A DNA stretch of 64,000 nt from an uncultured Atopobium sp. (GTDB lineage: Bacteria; Actinomycetota; Coriobacteriia; Coriobacteriales; Atopobiaceae), in assembly GCA_947090525.1 (NCBI GenBank), contig CAMUON010000006.1, positions 1 through 64,000 of the forward strand. The letters are read 5' to 3'. Positions 36,091 through 45,025 of this stretch are shown here, one piece after another (within the stretch, counting starts at the first letter, position 1; every line of letters begins with the position of its first letter). The notes beneath the pieces are model-generated. The model worked only from the letters and a program-made list of their open reading frames with translations, was not told the origin of the DNA and did no database searches. The position numbers and the translations under genes were made by a program.

Positions 36091-36144
36091 CAAACAACTT
36101 AACAACTTGACTTTTATATCAAACAATTCGACTTGTATCTGCGC

Positions 36145-36861
36145 TTACACTGCTTTAGCTGCACTTACGTCGATATGCTCCCACTTACTTTCATCTACGC
36201 CGTAATTCTTGGCGCCAAGCTCGCGGGTTTCTTTTTGTACGTCATGATAATCGCCGTTAAAGAGCGCGTAAGTTATAAGATGCAGGGTTCCATTTTCTGT
36301 CATGACGTAGAGCAGTGTGTCGTCCTTTTTGCCGTAGAAGAGCTGCGCGGGCGCGTTTTCGCTGTTGGAAATCTTAAATTGCATCTTTGGCCGAGACAGA
36401 CTGTCTTTATCTCCGCCTGAAAGTAGCACAATAGCTGAACACGATGCTGCTGGATTCTCGTCATTGCTTCCGATGAGGATGAGGTCTTTGATCTTATCCT
36501 TGTTAACATCCTGGGTGAGATAGAAATAGTGCGCATACGCAGCGTCCTGGTTGTTTTTGAGGTAGGATCTCGCATCTTTTAAGATGTTTGCGTACTGCTC
36601 ATCGGCGATACTGTTCGTCTTTTCAGCGGCCTTCTCGGCCTTCTGCTTGGCTTCTTCCTTCTTCGCGGCATCCGCAGCTGCATCAGCATTTGTGTCGCTG
36701 ACGCTTTGTGTGGTGTCTTGCTTTGCGGGTGCCTGAGGCTTTTGCTTATTGAGGTTAAGCATACAAACTGCTGCGATCACTACTATCGCAAGCGTGACCA
36801 CTGCGACGATGAGTTTTTTCTTTGGGGTGGATGAGTTTGATGAAGAGCAACAAGATGCCAT
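36145..36861 (-). CDS. Membrane-anchored exported protein, function unknown
   Basis: A 238-residue protein I do not recognise. It has a Cys/Ser-rich start (MASCCSSSNSSTPKKK), one TM helix about residues 16-35, and an Ala/Lys/Glu/Asp-rich linker about 40-85. A C-terminal domain contains YFYLTQDVNKDKIKDLILIGSN in parts. DVNKDKIKDLI resembles a single Ca-binding-like D.n.DG..D loop as seen in FG-GAP or EF-like repeats of exported proteins. The topology suggests an N-in, C-out anchor. It stands alone with its own terminator and converges on tRNA-Gly. Confidence 0.6.
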   Translation of the reverse strand: MASCCSSSNSSTPKKKLIVAVVTLAIVVIAAVCMLNLNKQKPQAPAKQDTTQSVSDTNADAAADAAKKEEAKQKAEKAAEKTNSIADEQYANILKDARSYLKNNQDAAYAHYFYLTQDVNKDKIKDLILIGSNDENPAASCSAIVLLSGGDKDSLSRPKMQFKISNSENAPAQLFYGKKDDTLLYVMTENGTLHLITYALFNGDYHDVQKETRELGAKNYGVDESKWEHIDVSAAKAV

Positions 36862-37036
36862 AACACCCTCCTTAGAACCGCTGGTTGAAAAGGCAAAAGT
36901 ACTGCGCGAACCGCCGTGGGTGGGGTTTGCGTGCGAATATCACACGTAGAGATGGTTCGTAACTTTATTGTACGTGCGGAGCACGGGAAAGAAAAGGAGA
37001 AATCGGCATAAGGACGTACCTTCGCCATGCGCGTGA

Positions 37037-37213
37037 GCGTAGAAAAAATGGGTTTATATCTACCAAAATATCAAATAATAAACTATTTTTATTAGTTAAA
37101 AATAGTTTATGGGCTGGTAGAAGCTTTAGACATTTTTTAGGTGCATTGTAGGTCCCGATATTTTGGCTGAAATCAGGTCAAATCGGTAGATAAATTAGCC
37201 ATTTTTTCTACGC
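37037..37213. mobile_element. MITE-like palindromic element, copy 1
   Basis: A 177-bp non-coding element. Terminal inverted repeats of about 28 bp (37037-37064 and 37185-37213) share a perfect outer GCGTAGAAAAAATGG and inner TCTACC/GGTAGA. A perfect 13-bp inner stem lies at 37078-37090/37098-37110. A second related copy is at 49603-49777. No transposase is nearby. The rest of the 36862-37432 spacer shows nothing else clear. Confidence 0.65.
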
Positions 37214-37432
37214 GGTGTGGTGCAGGAGGGTAGGACGGGCTTTGGCCGGCGGCATGGAGGAAAGCGGGGAAGTCGCTTTGGGGTATGTGTAGTTATCTTC
37301 ATATTTGAAGAAATTCTGCAATTCTTAGCGCAGAAGGCGGCAACTTGTAGGAAAATAATCAAGCATTCTCGCAATCGAGTAGCAGTCATGATATGATTGT
37401 TTCGTTTAGAGGGTGTTTTGCCTCTTCACGTC

Positions 37433-37508
37433 GGGTCGTTAGCTCAGTTGGTAGAGCAGGGGACTTTTAATCCCAAGGTCGTGGGTTCGACTCCCACACG
37501 ACCCACCA
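37433..37508 (+). tRNA. tRNA-Lys (anticodon TTT)
   Basis: A 76-nt cloverleaf with encoded CCA. The acceptor is GGGTCGT/ACGACCC and the anticodon loop CTTTTAA gives TTT. Confidence 0.95.
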
Positions 37509-37580
37509 CCTTTTTCTTGCTATAATTCCCACAGTGACCGCAGTTCCCGCGGCTATGCATCCGTTTCGCGCGACATACAT

Positions 37581-37628
37581 GCTGGCAGCAGATCTTATGA
37601 AAGACCTGCCGCCAGCTTATTTTTTTTT
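37581..37628 (+). terminator. Strong terminator 70 bp after tRNA-Lys
   Basis: An imperfect 16-bp stem (GCTGGC/GCCAGC, GCAG/CTGC, TCTT/AAGA with two mismatches) is followed by an almost pure T tract. It ends the tRNA-Lys transcript or a small RNA beginning after the TATAAT at about 37521. Confidence 0.75.
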
Positions 37629-37697
37629 GGATGAAAAGATTTCAACAAAATCTAAGGAAGGTTTTAGGCAGGCTCCAGACAAGCCCTAGACCTGCAC

Positions 37698-38495
37698 TTA
37701 GATATGCTGTCGCTTGTGCAAAATATGATTGGCGATAGCGTTTGAGCTGATCTGTACGATCTGTACCAGCACGATCATGATAATCACGCATGCCCAGGTC
37801 ACACAAGGGTTGAACTTTTGATATCCGTAGGCAATAGCGAAGTTACCCAAGCCGCCACCGCCGATGTAGCCGGCCATAGCACTCATGTCTAAAACAGATA
37901 TAAACAAAAATGCATAACTAAGGATCAAAGGCGCGAGTGCTTCCGGCACCAAAATGGTTGTGATGATAGAAAAACGAGACACACCCATTGCCCGTGCGGC
38001 CTCGATAACACCGGCGTCAACCGATAAAAGATTCTGTTCTACCAGGCGCGCCGATGCATTCGCGCACATGATGATCATAGGAAAAATCACAGCAGCGGTA
38101 CCTATGGAAGTCCCGATGACCGCTATGGTCACCGGTTGCGCTGCTGCAAGAAAAATGATAAAAGGAATAGGTCTAATCATATTAATGCATACATCAAGTA
38201 CGCGGTAGAACAGGCGATTTTCAAAAAGCGAGCCGGGACGTGTGCCCCACAACAGCACTCCCAAAAACAAGCCCAAAAGCCCGCCTACGAAGAGCGTAAG
38301 GCATACAATCTGCAGCGTTTCTATGCATGCCTGAACAAACGACCCGTCTTGTGCATATGTCATAAAGTCGTTCCACATGATAGGCGAAATCTCATTTGCC
38401 GCACTATGTGCAAAACTATGAATAAAACTGCCAGATGCGAGAGCTGTTTCTCGCGCGCCTGCGCCAAGCGTTAGCGTGCATGTTTCGATTCCCAT
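37698..38495 (-). CDS. metI: D/L-methionine ABC transporter permease MetI
   Basis: MetI is the membrane subunit of the MetNIQ importer. It has 265 residues with five to six TM helices and the permease coupling motif EAARAMGVSRFSIITTILVPEALAPLI (EAA loop, given here in part). MIRPIPFIIFLAA and AGYIGGGGLGNFAIAYGYQ are typical of MetI. An N-terminal region of about 40 residues precedes the usual start; the later Met near IMWNDFM could be the real start. It lies 3 bp after metN. Confidence 0.93.
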   Translation of the reverse strand: MGIETCTLTLGAGARETALASGSFIHSFAHSAANEISPIMWNDFMTYAQDGSFVQACIETLQIVCLTLFVGGLLGLFLGVLLWGTRPGSLFENRLFYRVLDVCINMIRPIPFIIFLAAAQPVTIAVIGTSIGTAAVIFPMIIMCANASARLVEQNLLSVDAGVIEAARAMGVSRFSIITTILVPEALAPLILSYAFLFISVLDMSAMAGYIGGGGLGNFAIAYGYQKFNPCVTWACVIIMIVLVQIVQISSNAIANHILHKRQHI

Positions 38496-38498
38496 GGT

Positions 38499-39632
38499 TT
38501 ACTCCTTGTATGCACTGCTAAGAGCATCCGCGTAGCGTACGGGATGCTCTTTTGTGCCAAAATCAACGATGATATTTTCCTGTTTAAGCTCTTCAACATA
38601 GCTGTCGAGCAGGCCGTCTTCCCCGTAGAGCTCATAGGTAAAGGAGCCGAGCGATTTCGCACCTACGCTTTTTACGCCGCCGCACAGAATGTTATTGGTG
38701 ATGCTTCGATGCGTAAGCATGCGCGAAATGTGCGTGCCCGAAGGCGTAATGCCAAGCTCTGGGTCCTCGTCACGCATGATCACCGTGATCAGGCGCTTGG
38801 GATGGATGGTTCTGAGCTTGTTAATTTCTGCCTCGCTTGGGCAGCTATCTATTGCCGACGCCACAAAGGAGCGTGTGATCGCCTGACGCGGCGTTGCAAA
38901 TACCTTGTATACCTTGCCTTCTTCGACAATTTTGCCATTTTCCATCACGGCCACGCGGTCGGCGATCTTGGCGACAACGCTCATTTGGTGCGTGATGAGA
39001 ATCACGGTGATGCCCATGTCTTTGTTTACCTGTTTGAGCAGGCTGAGTACCTCGTCTGTGGTAGTGGGGTCAAGCGCGCTTGTAGCCTCATCGGCAAGGA
39101 GAATTTGTGGCTGAAGTGCAAGCGCTCGCGCGATACCTACGCGCTGCTTTTGGCCGCCCGAGAGGCTTTCTGGATAGCTGTCTTTGTATTCGTATAATCC
39201 AACGTAGCGAAGCAGCTGGCTGACCTGCCGATTGATGAAATCTTCCCGCCACCTATCTTGCAAAAGCGGATAAGCGATGTTTTCAGCGACAGTTTTCGAA
39301 GAAAACAAATTAAACTGCTGGAAAATCATGCCAATTTTTTGGCGCGTGGGGCGAAGCTTGGCGTCATTGAAAGTCTCGATGTTGGTTCCAAATACGCGCA
39401 CCTCGCCTGAGCTGGGCTTTTCGAGGCCGTTGATCATGCGCAACAGCGTTGATTTGCCGGCACCCGAATATCCAATAATCCCCATCACCTCACCGGGGTA
39501 GATGTCAAGACTTACGTCATCGAGTGCGCGCTTTGCTTCTGTGTGACGTCCCCGAGAAAACACCTTGCTGACATGCGAAATCTCAACGAGCGGTGGATTC
39601 TCCGTGGGTGTTTGTATGGATGTTTCGTTCAT
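38499..39632 (-). CDS. metN: Methionine ABC transporter ATP-binding protein MetN
   Basis: MetN is the ATPase of the methionine importer. Walker A is GYSGAGKSTLLR, the Q loop is IFQQFNLF, the signature is LSGGQKQRVGIARAL and Walker B is ILLADEATSALDP. The C-terminal about 100 residues (from LRTIHPKRLITVIMRDE) form the ACT-like C2/NIL domain that binds methionine for trans-inhibition. The 377-residue length suits this domain set. Confidence 0.95.
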   Translation of the reverse strand: MNETSIQTPTENPPLVEISHVSKVFSRGRHTEAKRALDDVSLDIYPGEVMGIIGYSGAGKSTLLRMINGLEKPSSGEVRVFGTNIETFNDAKLRPTRQKIGMIFQQFNLFSSKTVAENIAYPLLQDRWREDFINRQVSQLLRYVGLYEYKDSYPESLSGGQKQRVGIARALALQPQILLADEATSALDPTTTDEVLSLLKQVNKDMGITVILITHQMSVVAKIADRVAVMENGKIVEEGKVYKVFATPRQAITRSFVASAIDSCPSEAEINKLRTIHPKRLITVIMRDEDPELGITPSGTHISRMLTHRSITNNILCGGVKSVGAKSLGSFTYELYGEDGLLDSYVEELKQENIIVDFGTKEHPVRYADALSSAYKE

Positions 39633-39855
39633 ATAGTCCCCTTTTGAAAACGTTTATGTAGTCGTTTGAATATGCAATATTGGGCGCGCGGAGCACGTGT
39701 GTAGCGTACGCAATGCTTGCGTTCAGCATCTTGCGTCTTGCATCAATCATGCGCTTAGAGCGTCTTGCGCCACGTCCGCGACACCTGCGTCACCTGCGCG
39801 ACATAGCGCCTTGCGCCTCTTCCGCGCCCACGCCCGCGCCCAACGACAGCTCTTG

Positions 39856-40974
39856 CTACTTATTCAACACGCTCAGCTGCTGCTCTTGCACCTGTTTCAG
39901 AACATCGCGCAGCACTTCACCCGAATCGTTGTTGAGGGTAGCCATATGTTGAAAATGATCGAGCAAGGCATCGGACACCGCTTGTTCATGCCATATGTCA
40001 ACTAGCTTGAGATATACCGGATTGTTGATATCTTCTTTTCGAGCAGTCCAGATGTTGATATAGGGTTTTGCATATTCCGACGTAGCGTCGTCTTTAAAGA
40101 TCGCGCTATTGGGGTCAAGGCCCGCGTCCTTCATATAGTCATTGTTAACAACTGCCGCAGCAACGCTTGGATCGCTTAGGGAATTGGCAACTTTTGCCGC
40201 CTCAACAGGCAAAACGCGTACGCGCGATGCGGCTTCATCGATATCTTTGGGAGTAGAAAAAGCGGTCCAGGGCTGCTTGAGCGTGATGAGATGTGCGCCA
40301 TCGAGAACACCCAGTGCGCGCGCTTGATTCGTTTCGTCGTTTGGTATAACCACGCAAGAACCAGCAGGTATATCGCTTACTTGTGTGTATTGACTTGAGA
40401 ACAAACAAAGCGGATACACCGCAACGCCCCCTATGGGCTGCAGGTCCTCGTTGTTTTTTATGTTGTAATTGGCGAGGTAGAGAATGTGTTGAAACTCGTT
40501 GAGATCCAAATTCTTTTGCGCGAGCGCAGGATTTTCCGACGTGTAATCGGAGAAATTCTTGAGGTCCACGTAAATGCCTTGTTTTTGCGCTTCAGATACA
40601 AAAACGCGCCACTGAGGATCGTTTGCCCCAATGACGCCAATTACGACAGGATTTTCTTTGGAACCTTTTTTGTGCGCGGTACTTTGTGTGAGAAGCCCGT
40701 TAGAAACGGCGCCGATCGCAATACCCACAAGGCACGAAAGGCCAGCTATACATACGTATCGCCGCGTGTAATTGACGCGGATCACCTGTGATGCAATATC
40801 CTCGAGGCGATAGTGCTCCTGTCCCGAAGTGGGGGTAGCAGTGTCTTTACCGGCGGCACCCTGGCCGCCTGTATCTGCATCAGAAGAGGGGCACATAGCT
40901 TGTGACCCTGATTCTTGCATTGATGAGACCACGTTTTTTCCTGTGTGGTTTTGTGAATTGGTATTCTCGGCCAT
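39856..40974 (-). CDS. metQ: Methionine-binding protein MetQ, TM-anchored variant
   Basis: This is the substrate-binding subunit of MetNIQ (372 residues from ATG 40974, which follows a strong AAGGAGGG). The NlpA/MetQ fold begins near PVVIGVIGANDPQWRVF. ENPALAQKNLDLNEFQHILYL matches the family's NPAL..GeiDan.FQH, and VVNNDYMKDAGLDP and YINIWTAR follow. The front of the protein is unusual. Instead of a lipobox signal there are about 75 polar residues (Ser/Gly/Gln-rich) and then one TM segment (VCIAGLSCLVGIAIGAV). It is predicted to be cytoplasmic N-terminally and anchored by this helix. GLSC is not a good lipobox. It is first in the metQ-metN-metI order, with a 223-bp gap to metN in which I see no gene. 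Confidence 0.88.
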   Translation of the reverse strand: MAENTNSQNHTGKNVVSSMQESGSQAMCPSSDADTGGQGAAGKDTATPTSGQEHYRLEDIASQVIRVNYTRRYVCIAGLSCLVGIAIGAVSNGLLTQSTAHKKGSKENPVVIGVIGANDPQWRVFVSEAQKQGIYVDLKNFSDYTSENPALAQKNLDLNEFQHILYLANYNIKNNEDLQPIGGVAVYPLCLFSSQYTQVSDIPAGSCVVIPNDETNQARALGVLDGAHLITLKQPWTAFSTPKDIDEAASRVRVLPVEAAKVANSLSDPSVAAAVVNNDYMKDAGLDPNSAIFKDDATSEYAKPYINIWTARKEDINNPVYLKLVDIWHEQAVSDALLDHFQHMATLNNDSGEVLRDVLKQVQEQQLSVLNK

Positions 40975-41244
40975 GGCAACCCTCCTTATGTATGCGTGCG
41001 CGTCCGCGCCCGCTCGAATGTGTAATATACACGGGCGTGTATACTTTTTCTTATTATGCATCATACCTCACATAAACGCGGGCGCTTATTCACAATTTGT
41101 ATCCGTTTGCCAAACGTTAATATGCGCGCGCCTTCCGCCAGTGCCTACTCATATCCACCTGTGTTTTTCGTTTGCGCGCGCGGCCTCGTGGCGCAGTCGC
41201 TTCTGCCGTTTTATACTAGAACGTGTTCCCACGAAAGGATGACT

Positions 41245-42654
41245 ATGATTGAACGGTATGTGCGACCCCAGATGGGCCATTTGTTTTCGCTCGAGCATAA
41301 GTACGAAGTGTGGAAGGAGATTGAGGTTTTGGCCTGCGAAGCTGCGGCTGAGCTTCATACCTGCCCAATTACGAAGGAAGAAGCGGCGTGGATACGCGCT
41401 CACGCTGCGGTGAATAAGGACGAGATTGACGAAATCGAGACGCGCGTCAATCACGATGTGATCGCGTTTCTCACCAATATGGCGTCCTACATCGATAAGG
41501 ACGCACCAAGCGATATGCCGCACCCGAGCAGGTGGGTGCATTTTGGCATGACGAGTAGCGATCTTGGCGACACGGCGCTTTGCTACATTTTGTCCAAAGC
41601 GGTCGATCTCTTGATTCTTGATAACGATAAGCTGGGCGAAATTTGCAAGCGCCGCGCATTTGAGGAGCAACACACGCTATGCGTAGGCCGTACGCACGGT
41701 ATTCATGCCGAGCCGATGACCTTTGGCATGAAATTTGCAAGCTGGGCATGGGAGCTCAAACGAAATTCTCTGCGCTTGCGTGATGCACGCAAAACAATGT
41801 CGTGCGGCGCGCTTTCTGGAGCAATTGGCTCCTATTCGTCTATCGATCCCAGGATCGAGGCGTTTGTATGCAAAAAACTGAATTTAAGCATCGATCCCGC
41901 CTCGACGCAAGTGATTAGCCGCGATCATCATGCGTATCTAGCAGGTATTTTGGCAGTATGCGCGGCAACGTGTGAGCGTATTGCCACAGAAATTCGCAAT
42001 TTGCAAAAAACCGATACGCTCGAAGCCGAAGAGCCTTTCCGCGCAGGTCAAAAGGGGTCAAGTGCGATGCCACACAAACGAAACCCCATCACTGCCGAGA
42101 AAGTGTGCGGTCTTGCGCGCGTGGTCAAGGCAAATGCGCAGGTATCCTTTGACAACGTAGCGCTTTGGCACGAGCGCGATATCAGTCATTCTTCTGCCGA
42201 GCGTGTGGCGCTTGCCGATAGCTTTATGGCGCTCGATCACATGTATGCGTGCTTGCATCGCATTGTGGATGGATTGGTGCTGTATCCTCAGCAAATGCTT
42301 GCAAACCTCAACAAAACGCGCGGGCTCATTTATTCCTCCAAGGTGCTTTTGGCGCTTGTGGATACAGGAATTTCTCGCGAAGATGCATACGCGATTGTGC
42401 AGCGCTGTGCTATGGCAACCTGGCATGAGGTTCAGGCCTGTGAGCAGGGCTCGAGCTTTGAGGATAAGCTTGAGGCGGATGAGGCAGTGACGCTTTCGCG
42501 TGAAGAATTGGACGCAATTTTTGATCCGCAGCAGTTCTTAAAGCGCGTAGATGTGGTGTTTGAGCGCCTGCGCACGCTTGAATTTGAGGACGAGGGTAGC
42601 GCCAGTGCAGATGGTTGCGCCTGCAGTAATGCCAGCGACGACGGCGCAAAATAA
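41245..42654 (+). CDS. purB: Adenylosuccinate lyase
   Basis: PurB catalyses two steps of purine synthesis: SAICAR to AICAR and adenylosuccinate to AMP. The fumarase/aspartase signature is KGSSAMPHKRNPITAEK. THGIHAEP and HFGMTSSDLGDTAL give the catalytic His region. The start ATG 41245 (MIERYVRPQMG) follows AAAGGA; an ATG at 41239 is also possible. The length is 469 residues. The last about 25 residues are Ala/Asp/Cys-rich (SADGCACSNASDD), an unusual tail. Confidence 0.95.
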   Translation: MIERYVRPQMGHLFSLEHKYEVWKEIEVLACEAAAELHTCPITKEEAAWIRAHAAVNKDEIDEIETRVNHDVIAFLTNMASYIDKDAPSDMPHPSRWVHFGMTSSDLGDTALCYILSKAVDLLILDNDKLGEICKRRAFEEQHTLCVGRTHGIHAEPMTFGMKFASWAWELKRNSLRLRDARKTMSCGALSGAIGSYSSIDPRIEAFVCKKLNLSIDPASTQVISRDHHAYLAGILAVCAATCERIATEIRNLQKTDTLEAEEPFRAGQKGSSAMPHKRNPITAEKVCGLARVVKANAQVSFDNVALWHERDISHSSAERVALADSFMALDHMYACLHRIVDGLVLYPQQMLANLNKTRGLIYSSKVLLALVDTGISREDAYAIVQRCAMATWHEVQACEQGSSFEDKLEADEAVTLSREELDAIFDPQQFLKRVDVVFERLRTLEFEDEGSASADGCACSNASDDGAK

Positions 42655-42813
42655 GCGCGCTTGCGTGTTGTGAGACGCGCAAGACTTTTGCGAGCGTGTA
42701 GCGAGCTTGCGGTGAGCGTATGGCGAGTTTATGGCGCGCTTGCGGCAAGCATACGGCAAGCGTGCAGGGATACACGCTTGTACACACACGATAGTACGAA
42801 CGAAGGTGAGAAG

Positions 42814-44190
42814 ATGACTGATATGACGCGGGCGCATACCTGCGCAGATGCGCACGAATGCGCACGTGAACGCGCGTACACCCACGAGGACGCCCGCGCG
42901 CACAAGCGCAAGAACACGCAGGCTCAAAGCGCACCCGCTCTAGCCCCCGCACCTGCACCCACCCATTCACACATCTTCTCGCCTTCACGCAAGGCATTTC
43001 TGAATATCTGTGCCGCAGGGTCTGCGCTTGCGGGCCTTGCCCTTTCGCAAAGTGGCTGCAAACGGAAATCAGGAAATGCCGATGTAGCAGCGCAAATCGA
43101 CGATTCGCGCGCCGAATACATCATCGATCCCAAAACAAACGAGAGCAATTACACGTATGCCGATTTCTCATTCCAAGAAAAAGGCTCGTGGGAGATCCCC
43201 CTGGGAAACGTCTTGCGTCCATCTTCAGGATCGTGGATCGCGGCGACGACCGCGGGCACGTCGGCAACACCTGTGATCAAAGGCTCGGCGTTCTCGCTCG
43301 AGAGTGGAAAACTTATAGAGGTTCTTAAAGAACCATACATGAAAAAGACACCAAACTTCGTCATATTTGATGTATCTTGCTCAGACGAGATCTATGCATG
43401 GCTTGAATTTGACACGATTGAAAAAGGCTGGTATCTCTTTGCTTCCGCTTTCTCAAAAGGCGCTCTTACTGGCGAAGTGACTGAACTGTGGCATGCTGAT
43501 GAAAACTATGCTCCGGCGAAATTTGTCGTCAGCGGAAAACACGTAATCTGGCAGGTCACGCCCTTTGCCAAAAAGAAAAAAGCACGTGAAAGCGCTACGC
43601 TCTACCTGTGGAGTCTTGGCCAAGCGCAGGCAGATGCCATCCTCGAATCGAAGGGAGCTTTTGCTACGGCGCCTACAATCTCAGGAGATGTGGTGGTGGT
43701 TGTGCCTCGTCTTGCACGCGAAGGCGCAGGCGTAGCGCATGTTATGCAGGCATATTCCATTTCGAGCGGCATGAAATCGGTTGTCGACGAATTTGCGATG
43801 CCTTCCGGCGTGGCTCCTCAAACGGCTGTATACATCAACAACCATTTTGTATTTTCGGTTGCGGCGAATCACCAACAGCGCGGTCTTTTGGGCAAGATGG
43901 GGACCTATATTGCCTGTTCAGACGGGAGTTTTGTGGTGCTTTCGCGCGAGCCTTCGGCTGCATGTGCAGGCAACAAAAACACAATTATCATCCGCAGCAA
44001 GGTCTCGTATTTTGTGGTGGATATCGAGAATAAAAGTTATTCCATTCTCGCGGCGAGCCCGCGGACGAGCGATGTGGGCGAGTTTCCGTGTGTGAGCGGA
44101 GAGAGCCGATTTTTTATCACCTATGCCACGCTCAAGGACAAGGATACGGGATACCCAAAAAATATTTTAATTCGGCGCTTTATCATATAA
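42814..44190 (+). CDS. Exported lipoprotein-like protein with Tat-type signal, function unknown
   Basis: A 459-residue protein starting at ATG 42814 after GAAGGTGAG. About 50 His/Ala/Arg-rich residues precede SPSRKAFLNICAAGSALAGL, which resembles a Tat motif with Arg-Lys. The lipobox-like LSQSGC ends the hydrophobic stretch. The mature part has repeated beta-rich units (YADFSFQEKGSWEIPLG..., EIYAWLEFDTIEKGWYLF, ISGDVVVVVPRL, ISSGMKSVVDEFAMPSG), suggestive of a beta-propeller. I do not know its function. It lies just before a two-component system and could be a sensor partner. Upstream DNA (42655-42813) contains imperfect repeats of GCG.GC.TGCG type. Confidence 0.6.
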   Translation: MTDMTRAHTCADAHECARERAYTHEDARAHKRKNTQAQSAPALAPAPAPTHSHIFSPSRKAFLNICAAGSALAGLALSQSGCKRKSGNADVAAQIDDSRAEYIIDPKTNESNYTYADFSFQEKGSWEIPLGNVLRPSSGSWIAATTAGTSATPVIKGSAFSLESGKLIEVLKEPYMKKTPNFVIFDVSCSDEIYAWLEFDTIEKGWYLFASAFSKGALTGEVTELWHADENYAPAKFVVSGKHVIWQVTPFAKKKKARESATLYLWSLGQAQADAILESKGAFATAPTISGDVVVVVPRLAREGAGVAHVMQAYSISSGMKSVVDEFAMPSGVAPQTAVYINNHFVFSVAANHQQRGLLGKMGTYIACSDGSFVVLSREPSAACAGNKNTIIIRSKVSYFVVDIENKSYSILAASPRTSDVGEFPCVSGESRFFITYATLKDKDTGYPKNILIRRFII

Positions 44191-44222
44191 TATTGGTGTT
44201 TATCCAGGCTTTAATGATACAC

Positions 44223-44234
44223 TAGGTATACCTA
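44223..44234. promoter_or_regulatory. 12-bp palindrome upstream of the response regulator
   Basis: TAGGTATACCTA is a perfect palindrome 43 bp before the start at 44277. It is a candidate operator, possibly for autoregulation. Confidence 0.4.
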
Positions 44235-44276
44235 TTCGATTTTTCACGAGCTGCTCATAAGTAAAGGAGGCCTCGT

Positions 44277-45002
44277 ATGGCTTCAGACGAAAAACGCATT
44301 CTATTAGTCGAAGACGAGAAAACAATTCGTGATGCCGTAGCGGCGTATCTTGAGCGAGAGAGTTATTTTGTGCGGAGCGTTGGCGATGGACAAAGTGCTC
44401 TGGAGGAATTCGAAAAACACTCGTTTGACCTCATCATTCTCGACCTGATGCTGCCTAAGCTCTCGGGCGAGAGAGTGTGTCGTGCGGTGCGCGAAACATC
44501 CAATGTACCCATCATTATGCTTACAGCAAAAGGCGAGGTAGAGGATAGAATTATCGGCCTTGAGCTCGGCGCCGACGACTACCTCATCAAGCCGTTCTCT
44601 CCGCGCGAGCTCGTGGCGCGCGTCCGCGCGCTTTTGCGCCGCGCTCACACCGAGGCGGAGCCTGCGCTTGAGGTGCTCGATTTTGGTCATCTTGTTATCG
44701 ACATTTCCGGTCACAAGGTGCTTGTTGATAATCAGGAGATCGACCTCACGGCATCTGAGTTTAAGTTGCTCACGACCCTTGCACGCTTCCCGGGACGCGT
44801 ATACACGCGTATGGAGCTTGTTGAAAAAGTTCTCGGCTATGACTTCGAGGGCTATGAGCGCACGATCGATTCGCATGTGAAAAACCTGCGTGCAAAGCTT
44901 GGCGACGATCCACGCAATCCTCGCTGGTTGTACACGGTGCATGGCGTGGGCTATCGTTTTGAGGCGCCAAATGCTTCGGGCGATTCTGCGCAGTCTGAGT
45001 AG
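44277..45002 (+). CDS. OmpR-family response regulator
   Basis: The 241-residue protein has a receiver domain (LLVEDEKTIRDAV; phospho-acceptor Asp56 in DLIILDLMLP; Thr in IIMLTAKG; Lys in YLIKPFSP). The winged-helix effector domain contains LTASEFKLLTTL and RTIDSHVKNLRAKLGDD. It starts after AAAGGAGG. The paired histidine kinase begins 23 bp later. The target genes are unknown; the family resembles MtrA/PhoP-type regulators. Confidence 0.93.
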   Translation: MASDEKRILLVEDEKTIRDAVAAYLERESYFVRSVGDGQSALEEFEKHSFDLIILDLMLPKLSGERVCRAVRETSNVPIIMLTAKGEVEDRIIGLELGADDYLIKPFSPRELVARVRALLRRAHTEAEPALEVLDFGHLVIDISGHKVLVDNQEIDLTASEFKLLTTLARFPGRVYTRMELVEKVLGYDFEGYERTIDSHVKNLRAKLGDDPRNPRWLYTVHGVGYRFEAPNASGDSAQSE

Positions 45003-45025
45003 TCGCGAGCTGGGTACGAGCGCGT

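Noticed and set aside
40975..41244. SAM or methionine riboswitch before metQ
   Set aside because: No S-box-like conserved helices or terminator could be recognised in the leader.
42410..42997. Minus-strand open frame of 195 codons over the purB 3' end and next gene's start
   Set aside because: It lies antisense to two well-supported genes and gives an Arg/His/Pro-rich product typical of antisense GC-rich DNA.
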